Shown here: piece after piece, positions 20,350 through 29,442 of the stretch | How the letters are laid out: each line of letters opens with the position of its first letter | How positions within the stretch are numbered: position 1 is the stretch's first letter | Source of the DNA: Propionibacteriaceae bacterium | Lineage (GTDB): Bacteria; Actinomycetota; Actinomycetes; Propionibacteriales; Propionibacteriaceae | Length of the DNA: 33,771 nt | Direction: 5' to 3' | Assembly: GCA_020846255.1 (NCBI GenBank) | Contig: JADLEH010000045.1 | Span: forward strand, 1 to 33,771 | The notes under the pieces: generated by a model | The model's database searches: none | Told to the model about the DNA's origin: nothing | Seen by the model: only the letters and a program-made list of their open reading frames with translations | Program-made: the position numbers and the translations under genes

Positions 20350-21618
20350 GTGACGAACCTGACCGTGCTGGTGATCGGATCGGGCGGACGGGAACATGCC
20401 CTTGCCTGGGCACTCGGCCGCGACCCGGGCGTGGTCGTGCACGTCGCCCCGGGCAACCCGGGCACAGCCGCGGTCGGCACGAACCATCCGGTGGACGCGA
20501 TGGACGGTGCCGCTGTCGCCGACCTGGCGGTCGCCCTGGGCGCCGGCCTCGTCGTGATCGGGCCGGAGGCCCCGCTGGTCGCCGGTGTTGCCGACGATGT
20601 GCGGGCCCGCGGGATCCCGGTCTTCGGGCCGAGCGCCGCAGCCGCACGGCTGGAGGGGAGCAAGGCCTTCGCCAAGGAGATCATGGCCGCTGCCGGCGTG
20701 CCGACGGCCGACGCGCGGCTCTGCCTCTCGATGGACGAAGTTGTGGCTGCCCTCGACGAGTTCGGCGCCCCCTACGTCGTGAAGGACGACGGGCTGGCTG
20801 CAGGCAAGGGCGTGATCGTCACGGGCGACCGCGACGCCGCCGTCCGGCATGCTGCGAGCTGCCGGCGGGTGATCGTCGAGGAGTTCCTGGACGGGCCGGA
20901 GGTGAGCCTGTTCGCGTTGTCGGACGGCACCGACGTCCTGCCGTTCGAGCCGGCCCAGGACTTCAAGCGGGTGGGGGACGGCGACACCGGACCCAACACC
21001 GGCGGCATGGGCGCCTACACCCCGCTGCCCTGGGCGCCGCCCGGCCTGGTGGCGCAGGTGGTGGCGACCGTGATCCAGCCGACCGTTGACGAGCTCCGCC
21101 GCCGCGGGACGCCCTTCGTCGGGCTGGTCTACGCCGGCCTGGCCCTCACGTCCCGCGGCCTGCGGGTGGTCGAGTTCAACGCCCGCTTCGGCGACCCGGA
21201 GACCCAGCCGCTGCTCACCCGCCTGAAGACCCCGATCGCCGAGGTGCTGCTGGCGGCGGCCACCGGCCGGCTCGCCGGTCACGCTCCCCTGGAGTGGGGC
21301 AGCGGTGCCGCCGTCGGCGTCGTGGTCGCTGCCGACGGTTATCCGGAGGCGCCCCGCAAGGGCGACCCGATCACCGGCGCCGACGTCGAAGGCGTCTTCC
21401 ACGCCGGCACAGCGCTCGACGCCGATGGCCGGCTGGTCAGCGCCGGCGGCCGCGTCCTGACCGTCGTGGGCACCGGTGACGACCTGGCGGCCGCGCGCGA
21501 GGCCGCCTACGCCAAGGTGGCCCTGATCGACCTGCCCGGCGGCTTCCATCGCACCGACATCGCCCTCAAGGCCGCACAAACGGGGACAGTCCCCTTTCCA
21601 GTTCAGGAGAAGGCATGA
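20350..21618 (+). CDS. purD: Phosphoribosylamine-glycine ligase
   Basis: VLVIGSGGREHALAWAL, GPEAPLVAGVADDVRARGIPVFGPS, GDTGPNTGGMGAYTPLP, RFGDPETQPLLTRL. Confidence 0.96.
   Translation: MTNLTVLVIGSGGREHALAWALGRDPGVVVHVAPGNPGTAAVGTNHPVDAMDGAAVADLAVALGAGLVVIGPEAPLVAGVADDVRARGIPVFGPSAAAARLEGSKAFAKEIMAAAGVPTADARLCLSMDEVVAALDEFGAPYVVKDDGLAAGKGVIVTGDRDAAVRHAASCRRVIVEEFLDGPEVSLFALSDGTDVLPFEPAQDFKRVGDGDTGPNTGGMGAYTPLPWAPPGLVAQVVATVIQPTVDELRRRGTPFVGLVYAGLALTSRGLRVVEFNARFGDPETQPLLTRLKTPIAEVLLAAATGRLAGHAPLEWGSGAAVGVVVAADGYPEAPRKGDPITGADVEGVFHAGTALDADGRLVSAGGRVLTVVGTGDDLAAAREAAYAKVALIDLPGGFHRTDIALKAAQTGTVPFPVQEKA
21582..21594. repeat. REP-like palindrome GGGGAC-A-GTCCCC inside the 3' end of purD
   Basis: ACAAACGGGGACAGTCCCCTTTCC; perfect 6-bp arms flanked by AAAC and TTT. 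Confidence 0.45.
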
Positions 21619-23033
21619 TCCCCAACGTCCTCGCCAACCGGTACGCCTCCGCGGCCATGCGCGAGATCTGGTCGCCCGAAGCGAAGATCGTCGCCGAGCG
21701 CCGGCTGTGGCTGGCCGTGCTGCGGGCCCAGGCCGAACTCGGGGTCGACTTCGGCGGTGACGATCCGACGGCTGTGATCGCCGACTACGAAAGGGTCGCG
21801 GAGCAGGTCGACCTGGACAGCATCGATGCGAGGGAGCGGGTGACCCGCCACGACGTGAAGGCGAGGATCGAGGAGTTCAACGCCCTCGCCGGACACGAGC
21901 ACGTGCACAAGGGCATGACCAGCCGCGACCTCACGGAGAACATCGAGCAGCGCCAGCTGCTCAGCTCCCTCGAACTGGTGCGGGAACGGATCGTCACCGT
22001 CGCCGTCAACCTGGCCCGGCTCGCCGTGCAGTACCGGGACCTGCCGATGGCCGGCCGCTCGCACAACGTCGCTGCCCAGACCACGACGCTCGGCAAGCGG
22101 TTCGCCTCGGCAGCGGACGAGCTGCTGGTCGCGTTCGCGCGTGTCGACGAGCTGATCGGACGCTACCCCGCCCGCGGCATCAAGGGTCCGATGGGCACCG
22201 GCCAGGACATGCTCGACCTGCTCGGCGGCGACCAGGCCAGACTGGCCGAACTGGAGCAGCGGGTCGCCGCGCACCTCGGCTTCGGCGGCGTGTTCACGGC
22301 AACCGGGCAGGTCTATCCGCGCTCCCTCGACTACGAGGTCCTGACCGCGCTGGTGCAGGTGGCCGCCGGGCCGTCGAGCCTGGCCACCACGATCCGGCTG
22401 ATGGCCGGCCAGGAACTGGTCACCGAGGGCTTCGCCGAGGGCCAGGTCGGGTCGTCGGCGATGCCGCACAAGATGAACACCCGCTCCTGCGAGCGGGTCA
22501 ACGGGCTGGCCGTTGTGCTGCGGGGCTACGCCTCGATGGCCGGCGAACTCGCCGGCAACCAGTGGAACGAGGGCGACGTCTCCTGCTCGGTGGTCCGACG
22601 GGTGGCTCTCCCGGACGCCTGTTACGCCCTCGACGGCCTGTTCGAGACCTTCCTCACCGTCCTCGCCGAGTTCGGCGCCTTCCCGGCCGTGATCGAGGCA
22701 GAACTGCAGCGCTTCCTGCCCTTCCTCACCACCACACGGGTGCTGATGGCGGCCGTCCGCGCCGGTGTCGGACGCGAGACCGCGCACGAGGTGATCAAGG
22801 AGCACGCCGTCGCCGTGGCGCTGGGGATGCGGGCCGGGGGAGCCAACGACCTCTACGAGCGGCTGGCAGCAGACCCCCGCCTCGGCCTGACCAGGCAACA
22901 GCTGGGCGGGATCGACCCGCTGGAGCTCACCGGGTCGGCGCGCGGCCAGGTCGACGTCATCGCTGCCCGGGTGGCGGCACTGGCCGCACGGTTCCCGGCC
23001 GGCGCCGCGTACCACCCGGGTGCCGTGTTGTGA
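21615..23033 (+). CDS. purB: Adenylosuccinate lyase
   Basis: ATGA overlap with purD; RYASAAMREIWSPEAKI, HKGMTSRDLTENIEQ, VGSSAMPHKMNTRSCER signature. Confidence 0.96.
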   Translation: MIPNVLANRYASAAMREIWSPEAKIVAERRLWLAVLRAQAELGVDFGGDDPTAVIADYERVAEQVDLDSIDARERVTRHDVKARIEEFNALAGHEHVHKGMTSRDLTENIEQRQLLSSLELVRERIVTVAVNLARLAVQYRDLPMAGRSHNVAAQTTTLGKRFASAADELLVAFARVDELIGRYPARGIKGPMGTGQDMLDLLGGDQARLAELEQRVAAHLGFGGVFTATGQVYPRSLDYEVLTALVQVAAGPSSLATTIRLMAGQELVTEGFAEGQVGSSAMPHKMNTRSCERVNGLAVVLRGYASMAGELAGNQWNEGDVSCSVVRRVALPDACYALDGLFETFLTVLAEFGAFPAVIEAELQRFLPFLTTTRVLMAAVRAGVGRETAHEVIKEHAVAVALGMRAGGANDLYERLAADPRLGLTRQQLGGIDPLELTGSARGQVDVIAARVAALAARFPAGAAYHPGAVL

Positions 23034-24181
23034 GTCCGGCCGGCCGGCGCGGCCGCCGGGTGGCGCGGCGCGGGCGACCATCGAGGAGGACCCTGGCCTG
23101 GGCCGGCTCGCTGCTGGGCGGGCTGGGCGTCGGTGCCGTCGTCACTGCGCTGGTCCTCGCGCAGGCACCGCCGCCGCCGCCCACCCTCCCGACGCAGCAG
23201 GCGGCGAGTGCCCCGGGCACCCCGAGCCCAACCCTGACCCAGGCCGAGCCGGAGACCGGCGGCGTGCTGCGGGTGTACAGCAACAACATCGAGAACCTCG
23301 TCCGGAACGAGGCCGACGGCGCCTGCTCGCGGGTCACCGAACTCGAGCACCTCTCCTCGATGCTGGTCGACGACGCCGGGCGTCCAGGCACCGCCGACGT
23401 GGCGCCACCCGACCTGCTGCTGCTGCAGCAGGTGAGCGGCGGCGCGCAGGCCAAGACTTACGCCGACCGGCTCTCGGTTCGGTTCGGCTACCCCGTCGGC
23501 ACGTATCGCTTCACCGTCGCCTGGGACGACCCGCTGGGTTGGGGGGTGACGCATGACTGCCGGGTCCGCGCCCTCGGCAACGACAAGAGCAAGCAGACGA
23601 ACGGGATCATCTACAACACCCGCACCCTCACCCTGACCGACCGGGCCGTCTTCGCCGCCGGCTGGCTACGGCCCGGCACGGCTTTCGCGAACGGCCGTGG
23701 GTGCACCACCTACGGGCCGGAGAGCAGGGACGCGAAGCCCAGCCGGGCCCACAAGTGGCAGCGGACCACGGCCGTCGCTGCGCGGTTCACGATCAACGGG
23801 AGCGGGACCACGGTCTTCGCCGCCACCATGCACCTGCCCCACCAGAACCTCTTCCACGGCTGCGCCGGCTACCGGGACACCGGTGTCGGGGGCAGCGGCA
23901 TCCGGCTGGACGAGGCAGCCACCAGGCTGCTGCGGCACTCGAAGCTGCGGGTGATCGGCGTCGACGCCAACCGCACGCGGCTCGATCCGGCGGTGCTCGA
24001 CGACTACGGGCTGACCGGCTACGGCAGCACCGACACGCTCGGGCACATCAAGATCGACTACCTCTTCGTCAGGGGCGCCGTCCAGCCGTCCGCCATCGAC
24101 CACACCGTGCCCGGCACCGACTCCGACCACCTCGCCCTGTACGGCTTCATCGACTATGGCCACGACACGGGGAAGGCCTGA
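23030..24181 (+). CDS. Secreted or membrane-anchored endonuclease/exonuclease/phosphatase (EEP) fold protein
   Basis: GTGA overlap with purB; N-terminal signal/TM LAWAGSLLGGLGVGAVVTALVLAQA; VYSNNIENLV, PDLLLLQQV, FAATMHLPHQ, VIGVDANRTRLD, TDSDHLALYGFI. Confidence 0.72.
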   Translation: MSPAGRRGRRVARRGRPSRRTLAWAGSLLGGLGVGAVVTALVLAQAPPPPPTLPTQQAASAPGTPSPTLTQAEPETGGVLRVYSNNIENLVRNEADGACSRVTELEHLSSMLVDDAGRPGTADVAPPDLLLLQQVSGGAQAKTYADRLSVRFGYPVGTYRFTVAWDDPLGWGVTHDCRVRALGNDKSKQTNGIIYNTRTLTLTDRAVFAAGWLRPGTAFANGRGCTTYGPESRDAKPSRAHKWQRTTAVAARFTINGSGTTVFAATMHLPHQNLFHGCAGYRDTGVGGSGIRLDEAATRLLRHSKLRVIGVDANRTRLDPAVLDDYGLTGYGSTDTLGHIKIDYLFVRGAVQPSAIDHTVPGTDSDHLALYGFIDYGHDTGKA

Positions 24182-24202
24182 GGCACCCGTTAGGCTGGCG
24201 CC

Positions 24203-25060
24203 GTGCTCGACCAACCGATTCACGTGGGCAAGGTCCGCAGGCTCTACGCCTGGCCGCAGGACCGCTACCTGATGGTCGCCACCGATGCGATCTCAGCCTT
24301 CGACCATGTCCTGCCGACCGAGATCCCGGACAAGGGCAGGGTGCTCACCCAATTGTCGCTGTGGTGGTTCGACCAGCTGCAGTTCCCGAACCACGTCGTC
24401 TCGACGCAGGTCCCGGCCGAGGTCGCCGGCCGGGCAGTGATCGTGGAGAAGCTCGACATGGTGCCGGTGGAGTGCGTCGCCCGCGGCTACCTGACCGGCT
24501 CGGGCTGGGCCGAGTACAGCGCTTCGGGCACGGTGTGCGGGATCCCGCTGCCGGACGGCCTGCTGGACGGCTCCAAGCTGCCCCGGCCGATCTTCACCCC
24601 GGCGATCAAGGCGCCGCTGGGTGAGCACGACGAGAACGTCGACTTCGCCACCATCGCCGGGTTGCACGGAGCCGACCTGGCCGGGCGGCTGCGGGAGGCG
24701 ACGCTGGCGCTCTACAGCCGGGCCGCCGACCTGGCAGCCGCGCGGGGCATCATCCTCGCCGACACCAAGTTCGAGTTCGGGTTGCGGGACGGCGAGCTGG
24801 TGCTGGCCGACGAGGTGCTGACGCCGGACTCCTCACGGTTCTGGGACGCGGCCGCCTGGCAGCCCGGGCGGAGCCTGCCCAGTTTCGACAAGCAGTACGT
24901 CCGGGACTGGCTGGCGCACGATTCCGGCTGGGACCGGGTCTCGCCGCCGCCCCCGTTGCCCCCAGAGGTGGTCGCCGCCACCCGGGAGCGCTACCTCGAG
25001 GCCTATCGAAGGCTCACCGGCCGCCAGTTGGGGGCACCCGAGCCGGACGCGGGAGGCTGA
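24203..25060 (+). CDS. purC: Phosphoribosylaminoimidazole-succinocarboxamide synthase
   Basis: GKVRRLYAWPQDRYLMVATDAISAFDHVLPTEIPDKGRVLTQLSLWWF; PVECVARGYLTGSGWAEY; ILADTKFEFGLRDGELVLADEVLTPDSSRFW. Confidence 0.96.
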   Translation: MLDQPIHVGKVRRLYAWPQDRYLMVATDAISAFDHVLPTEIPDKGRVLTQLSLWWFDQLQFPNHVVSTQVPAEVAGRAVIVEKLDMVPVECVARGYLTGSGWAEYSASGTVCGIPLPDGLLDGSKLPRPIFTPAIKAPLGEHDENVDFATIAGLHGADLAGRLREATLALYSRAADLAAARGIILADTKFEFGLRDGELVLADEVLTPDSSRFWDAAAWQPGRSLPSFDKQYVRDWLAHDSGWDRVSPPPPLPPEVVAATRERYLEAYRRLTGRQLGAPEPDAGG

Positions 25061-25116
25061 GTTTGCGGGCTGGGCCGGACACGGGCCGGCCCGGGTCGCC
25101 GGTTAGACTCCCTGCC

Positions 25117-25359
25117 ATGGCCCGAGTGATCGTTGACGTGATGCCCAAGCCCGAAATCCTCGACCCGCAGGGCAAGGCCGTGACCGGAGCACTGCGCCGG
25201 CTCGGCTTCTCCGGGTTGTCGGTCCGGCAGGGCAAGCGGTTCGAGATCGAGGTGGACGGGGAGGTGACCCCGGAGCGCCTCGACGACATCCGCCGGCTGG
25301 CCGAGACCCTGCTGGCCAACACCGTCATCGAGTCCTTCGACGTCCGGACCGACCAGTGA
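25117..25359 (+). CDS. purS: Phosphoribosylformylglycinamidine synthase subunit PurS
   Basis: [52 protein letters not shown] 25117, 7 nt after TAGACT. Confidence 0.95.
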   Translation: MARVIVDVMPKPEILDPQGKAVTGALRRLGFSGLSVRQGKRFEIEVDGEVTPERLDDIRRLAETLLANTVIESFDVRTDQ

Positions 25360-26036
25360 CGGCACGCGTCGGCGTGGTGACCTTCCCCGGATCACTGGAC
25401 GACTCCGACGCGGCCCGCGCCGTCCGGTTGAGCGGTGCGGAGCCGGTGCCGCTCTGGCACGCCAGTGACACCTTCGATGTGGACGCGGTCATCCTGCCCG
25501 GTGGGTTCTCCTACGGCGACTACCTGCGCTGCGGCGCGATCGCGCGGTACTCCCCGGTGATGGGCGAGGTCATCCGGCGGGCCAACACCGGCATGCCGGT
25601 GCTGGGCATCTGCAACGGCTTCCAGGTCCTTTGCGAGGCCCACCTGCTGCCGGGAGCCCTGATCCGCAACGACCGGCGCACCTTCGTCTGCCGCGACCAG
25701 AAGCTGCTGGTGGAATCCACCGACACCGTCTGGACCTGCGACTTCGAGCCGGGCGACGAGATCGTGATCGCCCTCAAGAACGGTGAGGGCAACTACCAGG
25801 CCGACGCCGAGACCATCCGGAGGCTCGAAGGGGAGAACCGGGTGGTGTTCCGCTACCTGGAGGTGAACCCCAACGGTTCAACCAACGACATCGCCGGGAT
25901 CACCAACGAGCGCGGGAACGTGGTCGGACTGATGCCGCATCCGGAGCACAACGTCGAGGAACTCTCCGGTGCCTCGACCGACGGCCTGACGTTCTTCAGC
26001 AGCGTCCAGCGGTTCCTCGGCGCAACTGTCAGCTGA
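25356..26036 (+). CDS. purQ: Phosphoribosylformylglycinamidine synthase subunit PurQ
   Basis: [74 protein letters not shown]. Confidence 0.96.
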   Translation: MTARVGVVTFPGSLDDSDAARAVRLSGAEPVPLWHASDTFDVDAVILPGGFSYGDYLRCGAIARYSPVMGEVIRRANTGMPVLGICNGFQVLCEAHLLPGALIRNDRRTFVCRDQKLLVESTDTVWTCDFEPGDEIVIALKNGEGNYQADAETIRRLEGENRVVFRYLEVNPNGSTNDIAGITNERGNVVGLMPHPEHNVEELSGASTDGLTFFSSVQRFLGATVS

Positions 26037-26931
26037 CCGCGCGGGCGACCAGCCCGGACAGCGGTGAACCCGGGTCCAGCCCGGCCAGCCGGGCGGCGCC
26101 GTCCAGCGCGTTGCCCATGGGCTCGGTGAGCTCGAGGGTCGGCCACTGCATCCGCAGGTAGCGGACGAACCTGGAGCGGATGTTCGTCGAGCGCAGCACC
26201 TGGCCGAGGGTGCAGACCGACGGGTCGTGCATGGCGCAGGCCCGGCGCAGCCCGGCCAGAACCGACTCACTCAGCTCGGCCGCTGCGGAATCGATGATCC
26301 TGGCAGCCACCGAATCACTGCCGGCCAGCTCGTCGACCACCTGGGCGAAGTCGGCGATCCGGCTCACCCGGCGCTCGTCGGACTGCAGCTCGACGTAGGC
26401 GCCCCGCAGATCGCCGAAGAGAGCTTCCAGCCGGTCGGTCAGCACCGTGAGCTGGCCGCGGCGGTCGAAGCCGCGCATCGCCGCCTCCATCCCGGCCCGG
26501 CCGATCCAGTAGGCGCTGCCGGCGTCACCGATCAGGTAACCCCAGCCGTCCACCCGCGCCACCGTCCGCCCGACGGCGAGGGTCACCACGCCGGTGCCGG
26601 CAGCGATCACAGCTCCCTGCCGGTCGCCGAGGGCGCCGAGGTAGTTGGTGGTGGCGTCGTGGGCCACAGCGACCTCGCGGACGCCGTGGCGGCTGAGCAG
26701 CCCGAGCAGCTCGGTGGCCTCAGGGGTGACAAGCCCGGAGCAGCCCACTCCGACGAACGCCGGCGCCAGACCGTTGGCAGTGATCAGGTCGCCGATCACG
26801 GCGGCGAGTTGCGGCATCAGCGGTCGATCGGTGAGCACGCCCGGGGCCTCGCCGTCGATGCGGTCCCTGCCGTGCTCCCAGCGCAGGCGGATGCCGGTCT
26901 GGCCGGCGTCGACGGCGAGCCGCTCGATCAT
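26029..26931 (-). CDS. BadF/BadG-type ATPase, N-acetylglucosamine kinase-like
   Basis: [67 protein letters not shown]. Confidence 0.82.
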   Translation of the reverse strand: MIERLAVDAGQTGIRLRWEHGRDRIDGEAPGVLTDRPLMPQLAAVIGDLITANGLAPAFVGVGCSGLVTPEATELLGLLSRHGVREVAVAHDATTNYLGALGDRQGAVIAAGTGVVTLAVGRTVARVDGWGYLIGDAGSAYWIGRAGMEAAMRGFDRRGQLTVLTDRLEALFGDLRGAYVELQSDERRVSRIADFAQVVDELAGSDSVAARIIDSAAAELSESVLAGLRRACAMHDPSVCTLGQVLRSTNIRSRFVRYLRMQWPTLELTEPMGNALDGAARLAGLDPGSPLSGLVARAVS

Positions 26932-26947
26932 GGCCTCACCCTAGCCA

Positions 26948-28669
26948 TCAGGCCAGGCGCGCCGGGCACCAACCGCGAACACTGTTGAGGAAGGCAACCC
27001 CCTCGGCCAGCCCGAGATCGGTGACCGCGAGCCTCCGCTCCCGGAGCTGCCCGCCGGCGAGCAGCTCGGCCCGGAGGGTGCCCGGCAGCAGGCCCACAGC
27101 CGCAGGTGGGGTCCACCACTGCCCGTCGAGCTGCAGGGCGAGGTTCCCCAGGGTGCACTCGGTGAGGTCCCCTCCGGTGTGGCAGATCACGTCGAACACC
27201 CCGGGCCCGGCCAGGTCCCGAAGCCGCTGGTAGTGGGCGCGGTGGGTCGTCTTGTTCCGGATCACGGGGGCGAAACCGACCACGTCCAGCGGTTCTGGCG
27301 CCAGCCGCAGGGTGACCGGGGTCCCCTGGGCGGGCGCTGCCGTGACCGTCACCTCCGGCGGGCCCCCGCCGGCCAGCAGCCGGAGCCGGTGGCTGCCCGA
27401 GGGCGGGCAGGCAGCGGCCAGCGCCGCCGTCACCTCGGCCGGATCGAGCGGCAGCCCGAGCTCGGTGCAGCTGCCGGCGAGCCGGGCCAGGTGCGCCTCC
27501 AACAGGTGGATCCGGCCGTCCACCGCCAGCATGGTCTCCAGCGCCCGCAGCGGCAGCCCGCCGAGGAACCGTGCCTTCGCCAGCCACTCGGCCACCTCGG
27601 ACGCGGGCTCGGAGTCGGCGACGATGCCGCTCCCGACGCCACAGGTGAGGCTGTCGCCGTCGGCGACGACGGTGCGGATCGGCACGTTGAACGTTGCCCT
27701 GCCTCCGGGCCGGATCAAGCCGACAGCCCCGCAGTACCAGCCCCTGGCGTCCGCCTCGAGCGCGGCGATCACGGCCATCGCCGCCAGCTTCGGTGCCCCG
27801 GTCACAGAACCGCAGGGGAACAGCGCAGCGAACACCTCACCGAGTCCGGTGCCCGGCCGGGCGGTACCGGTGACCGTCGAGGTCAGCTGCCAGACGGTCG
27901 GCAGGCGGTGCAGCTCGAACAGCCGCTCGACGCTGATCGTCCCGGGGACGCAGATCCGGCCGAGGTCGTTGCGCAGCAGGTCGACGATCATCAGGTTCTC
28001 GGCCCGGTCCTTCGCACTGTTGCGAAGCTGCTCGGGCGGGGACTCCGCTGGGGCCGTGCCCTTCATCGGCTGGGTGACCAGCCGACCGTCCGGGGTCCGG
28101 TGGAAGAAGAGTTCCGGCGAGACGCTGGCGATCCCCGCCAGCTCGGAGAAGACGGCGTAGCCGCCGGGTTGCGCTGCTGCGATGGCGGCGAAGTACCCGA
28201 ACAGCTCGAAGGCGACCGGCCGCACCGCCCGCCAGCGGGACGTGAGGTTGGCCTGGTAGCAGTCGCCCGCTGCGATGTGCTCGCGCACCCGCTCGATCGC
28301 GGCAACGGGAGAGCTGCCGGCCGCCATCCCCTGGTCAGGTCGCCAGTCGAGTGCCACGTGCCGGCCGGTGTCGGCCGGCCACGCTTCGGGCTGGCCGGCA
28401 TAGACCTCGAAGTGGGCTGCCGGGGTGGCGTCCCGGATCGCCTGCTGGGCCGGGTCCCAGGCGCCGGCCGCGCCATAGCTGAGGCCGCCGACCACCCAGG
28501 CGCCGGCCAGCGCCGCCCGCTCGGCCGCAGCCACCACACCAGGCACCTCGGCCGGCCCACCAGCCCGCAGCACCTCGACCGGCGGCCTGGTGAACCGGCC
28601 GCGCAACCGCCGGGTCCGTTCCGGCGGTTCGGCGGGGACGTCGAAGGCCGCCCAGGTTCGTCCGGTCAC
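26948..28669 (-). CDS. pabB: Aminodeoxychorismate synthase component I fused to aminodeoxychorismate lyase (PabB-PabC)
   Basis: Chorismate-binding motifs RVREHIAAGDCYQANL, TQPMKGTAPAESP, NDLGRICVPGTISVE, FPCGSVTGAPK; then class IV aminotransferase part (LETMLAVDGRIHLLEAHLARL...RNKTTHRAHYQ...ECTLGNLAL). GTG start with 4-bp overlap of the upstream SDR gene. Confidence 0.88.
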   Translation of the reverse strand: MTGRTWAAFDVPAEPPERTRRLRGRFTRPPVEVLRAGGPAEVPGVVAAAERAALAGAWVVGGLSYGAAGAWDPAQQAIRDATPAAHFEVYAGQPEAWPADTGRHVALDWRPDQGMAAGSSPVAAIERVREHIAAGDCYQANLTSRWRAVRPVAFELFGYFAAIAAAQPGGYAVFSELAGIASVSPELFFHRTPDGRLVTQPMKGTAPAESPPEQLRNSAKDRAENLMIVDLLRNDLGRICVPGTISVERLFELHRLPTVWQLTSTVTGTARPGTGLGEVFAALFPCGSVTGAPKLAAMAVIAALEADARGWYCGAVGLIRPGGRATFNVPIRTVVADGDSLTCGVGSGIVADSEPASEVAEWLAKARFLGGLPLRALETMLAVDGRIHLLEAHLARLAGSCTELGLPLDPAEVTAALAAACPPSGSHRLRLLAGGGPPEVTVTAAPAQGTPVTLRLAPEPLDVVGFAPVIRNKTTHRAHYQRLRDLAGPGVFDVICHTGGDLTECTLGNLALQLDGQWWTPPAAVGLLPGTLRAELLAGGQLRERRLAVTDLGLAEGVAFLNSVRGWCPARLA

Positions 28670-29442
28670 CGGCCCCGGCCGACGAAGTGGTCCATGGTGT
28701 GGTTGATCCCGAAGAAGTCGACCAGCGCGTCGAATGGCCGCACCGGCAGTACCCGGAGCGCCGGTACCAGCCGGGCCAGCGGGGGCAGCACCAGCTGTTG
28801 CCGGCCGGACTGCACAGCGTCGAGGATCCGGGTGGCGACGTCGGCCTCGCGAAGGATCGGCAGCAGCCTGGGGAAGCGGGTCTGCACGCCGGCGAACATC
28901 CCGGTGTCGATGTAGTAGGGCGCCACCACAAGGGTGGACACCCCGGTCCGGCGGAGCTCCGCCCGCAGCGACTCGGTGAAACCGATCGCAGCCCACTTGC
29001 TCGCGGAGTAGTCGGTCTGCCGCGCAACGCCGACCAGGCCGGCAGCGCTGGCGATGGTGACGATCGTGCCGGTGTCCCGGGCGAGCATCCCGGGCAGGAA
29101 GGCCCGCGTGGTCCAGTACAGGCCGAGCACGTTCACCTCGAAGGTGCGCCGGATCTGGGCATCGGTGGCTTCCAGCAGCAGCCTGCCGGTGACCACGCCG
29201 GCGCTGTTGATCACGACGTCCACGTCGCCGGCCTCCGCAGCCGCCAGGTTGACAGCTGCCGTGTCGGTGACGTCGACCCGCTGGTGCGAAGCCGTGCCGC
29301 CGGCGGCAGCGATCAGCTCGCTGGTGTGCGCAGCTGCTGCCTCGTCCAGATCCCACACCACGACGCGCGACCCCCGCGCCGCGGCCTGCAGGCAGAGCCG
29401 GCGCCCCAGGCCGCTGCCGCCGCCGGTCACGAGGGTGGTCAC
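28666..29442 (-). CDS. Short-chain dehydrogenase/reductase (SDR16C/retinol-dehydrogenase-like)
   Basis: TLVTGGGSGLGRRL, NSAGVV, YSASKWAAIGFTESLRAEL; C-terminal FFGINHTMDHFVGRG; GTGA overlap with the aldehyde dehydrogenase. Confidence 0.85.
   Translation of the reverse strand: MTTLVTGGGSGLGRRLCLQAAARGSRVVVWDLDEAAAAHTSELIAAAGGTASHQRVDVTDTAAVNLAAAEAGDVDVVINSAGVVTGRLLLEATDAQIRRTFEVNVLGLYWTTRAFLPGMLARDTGTIVTIASAAGLVGVARQTDYSASKWAAIGFTESLRAELRRTGVSTLVVAPYYIDTGMFAGVQTRFPRLLPILREADVATRILDAVQSGRQQLVLPPLARLVPALRVLPVRPFDALVDFFGINHTMDHFVGRGR

Noticed and set aside
27179-28915. 578-aa plus-strand ORF opposite pabBC
   Set aside because: Shadow frame of a gene with clear chorismate-binding and class IV aminotransferase motifs
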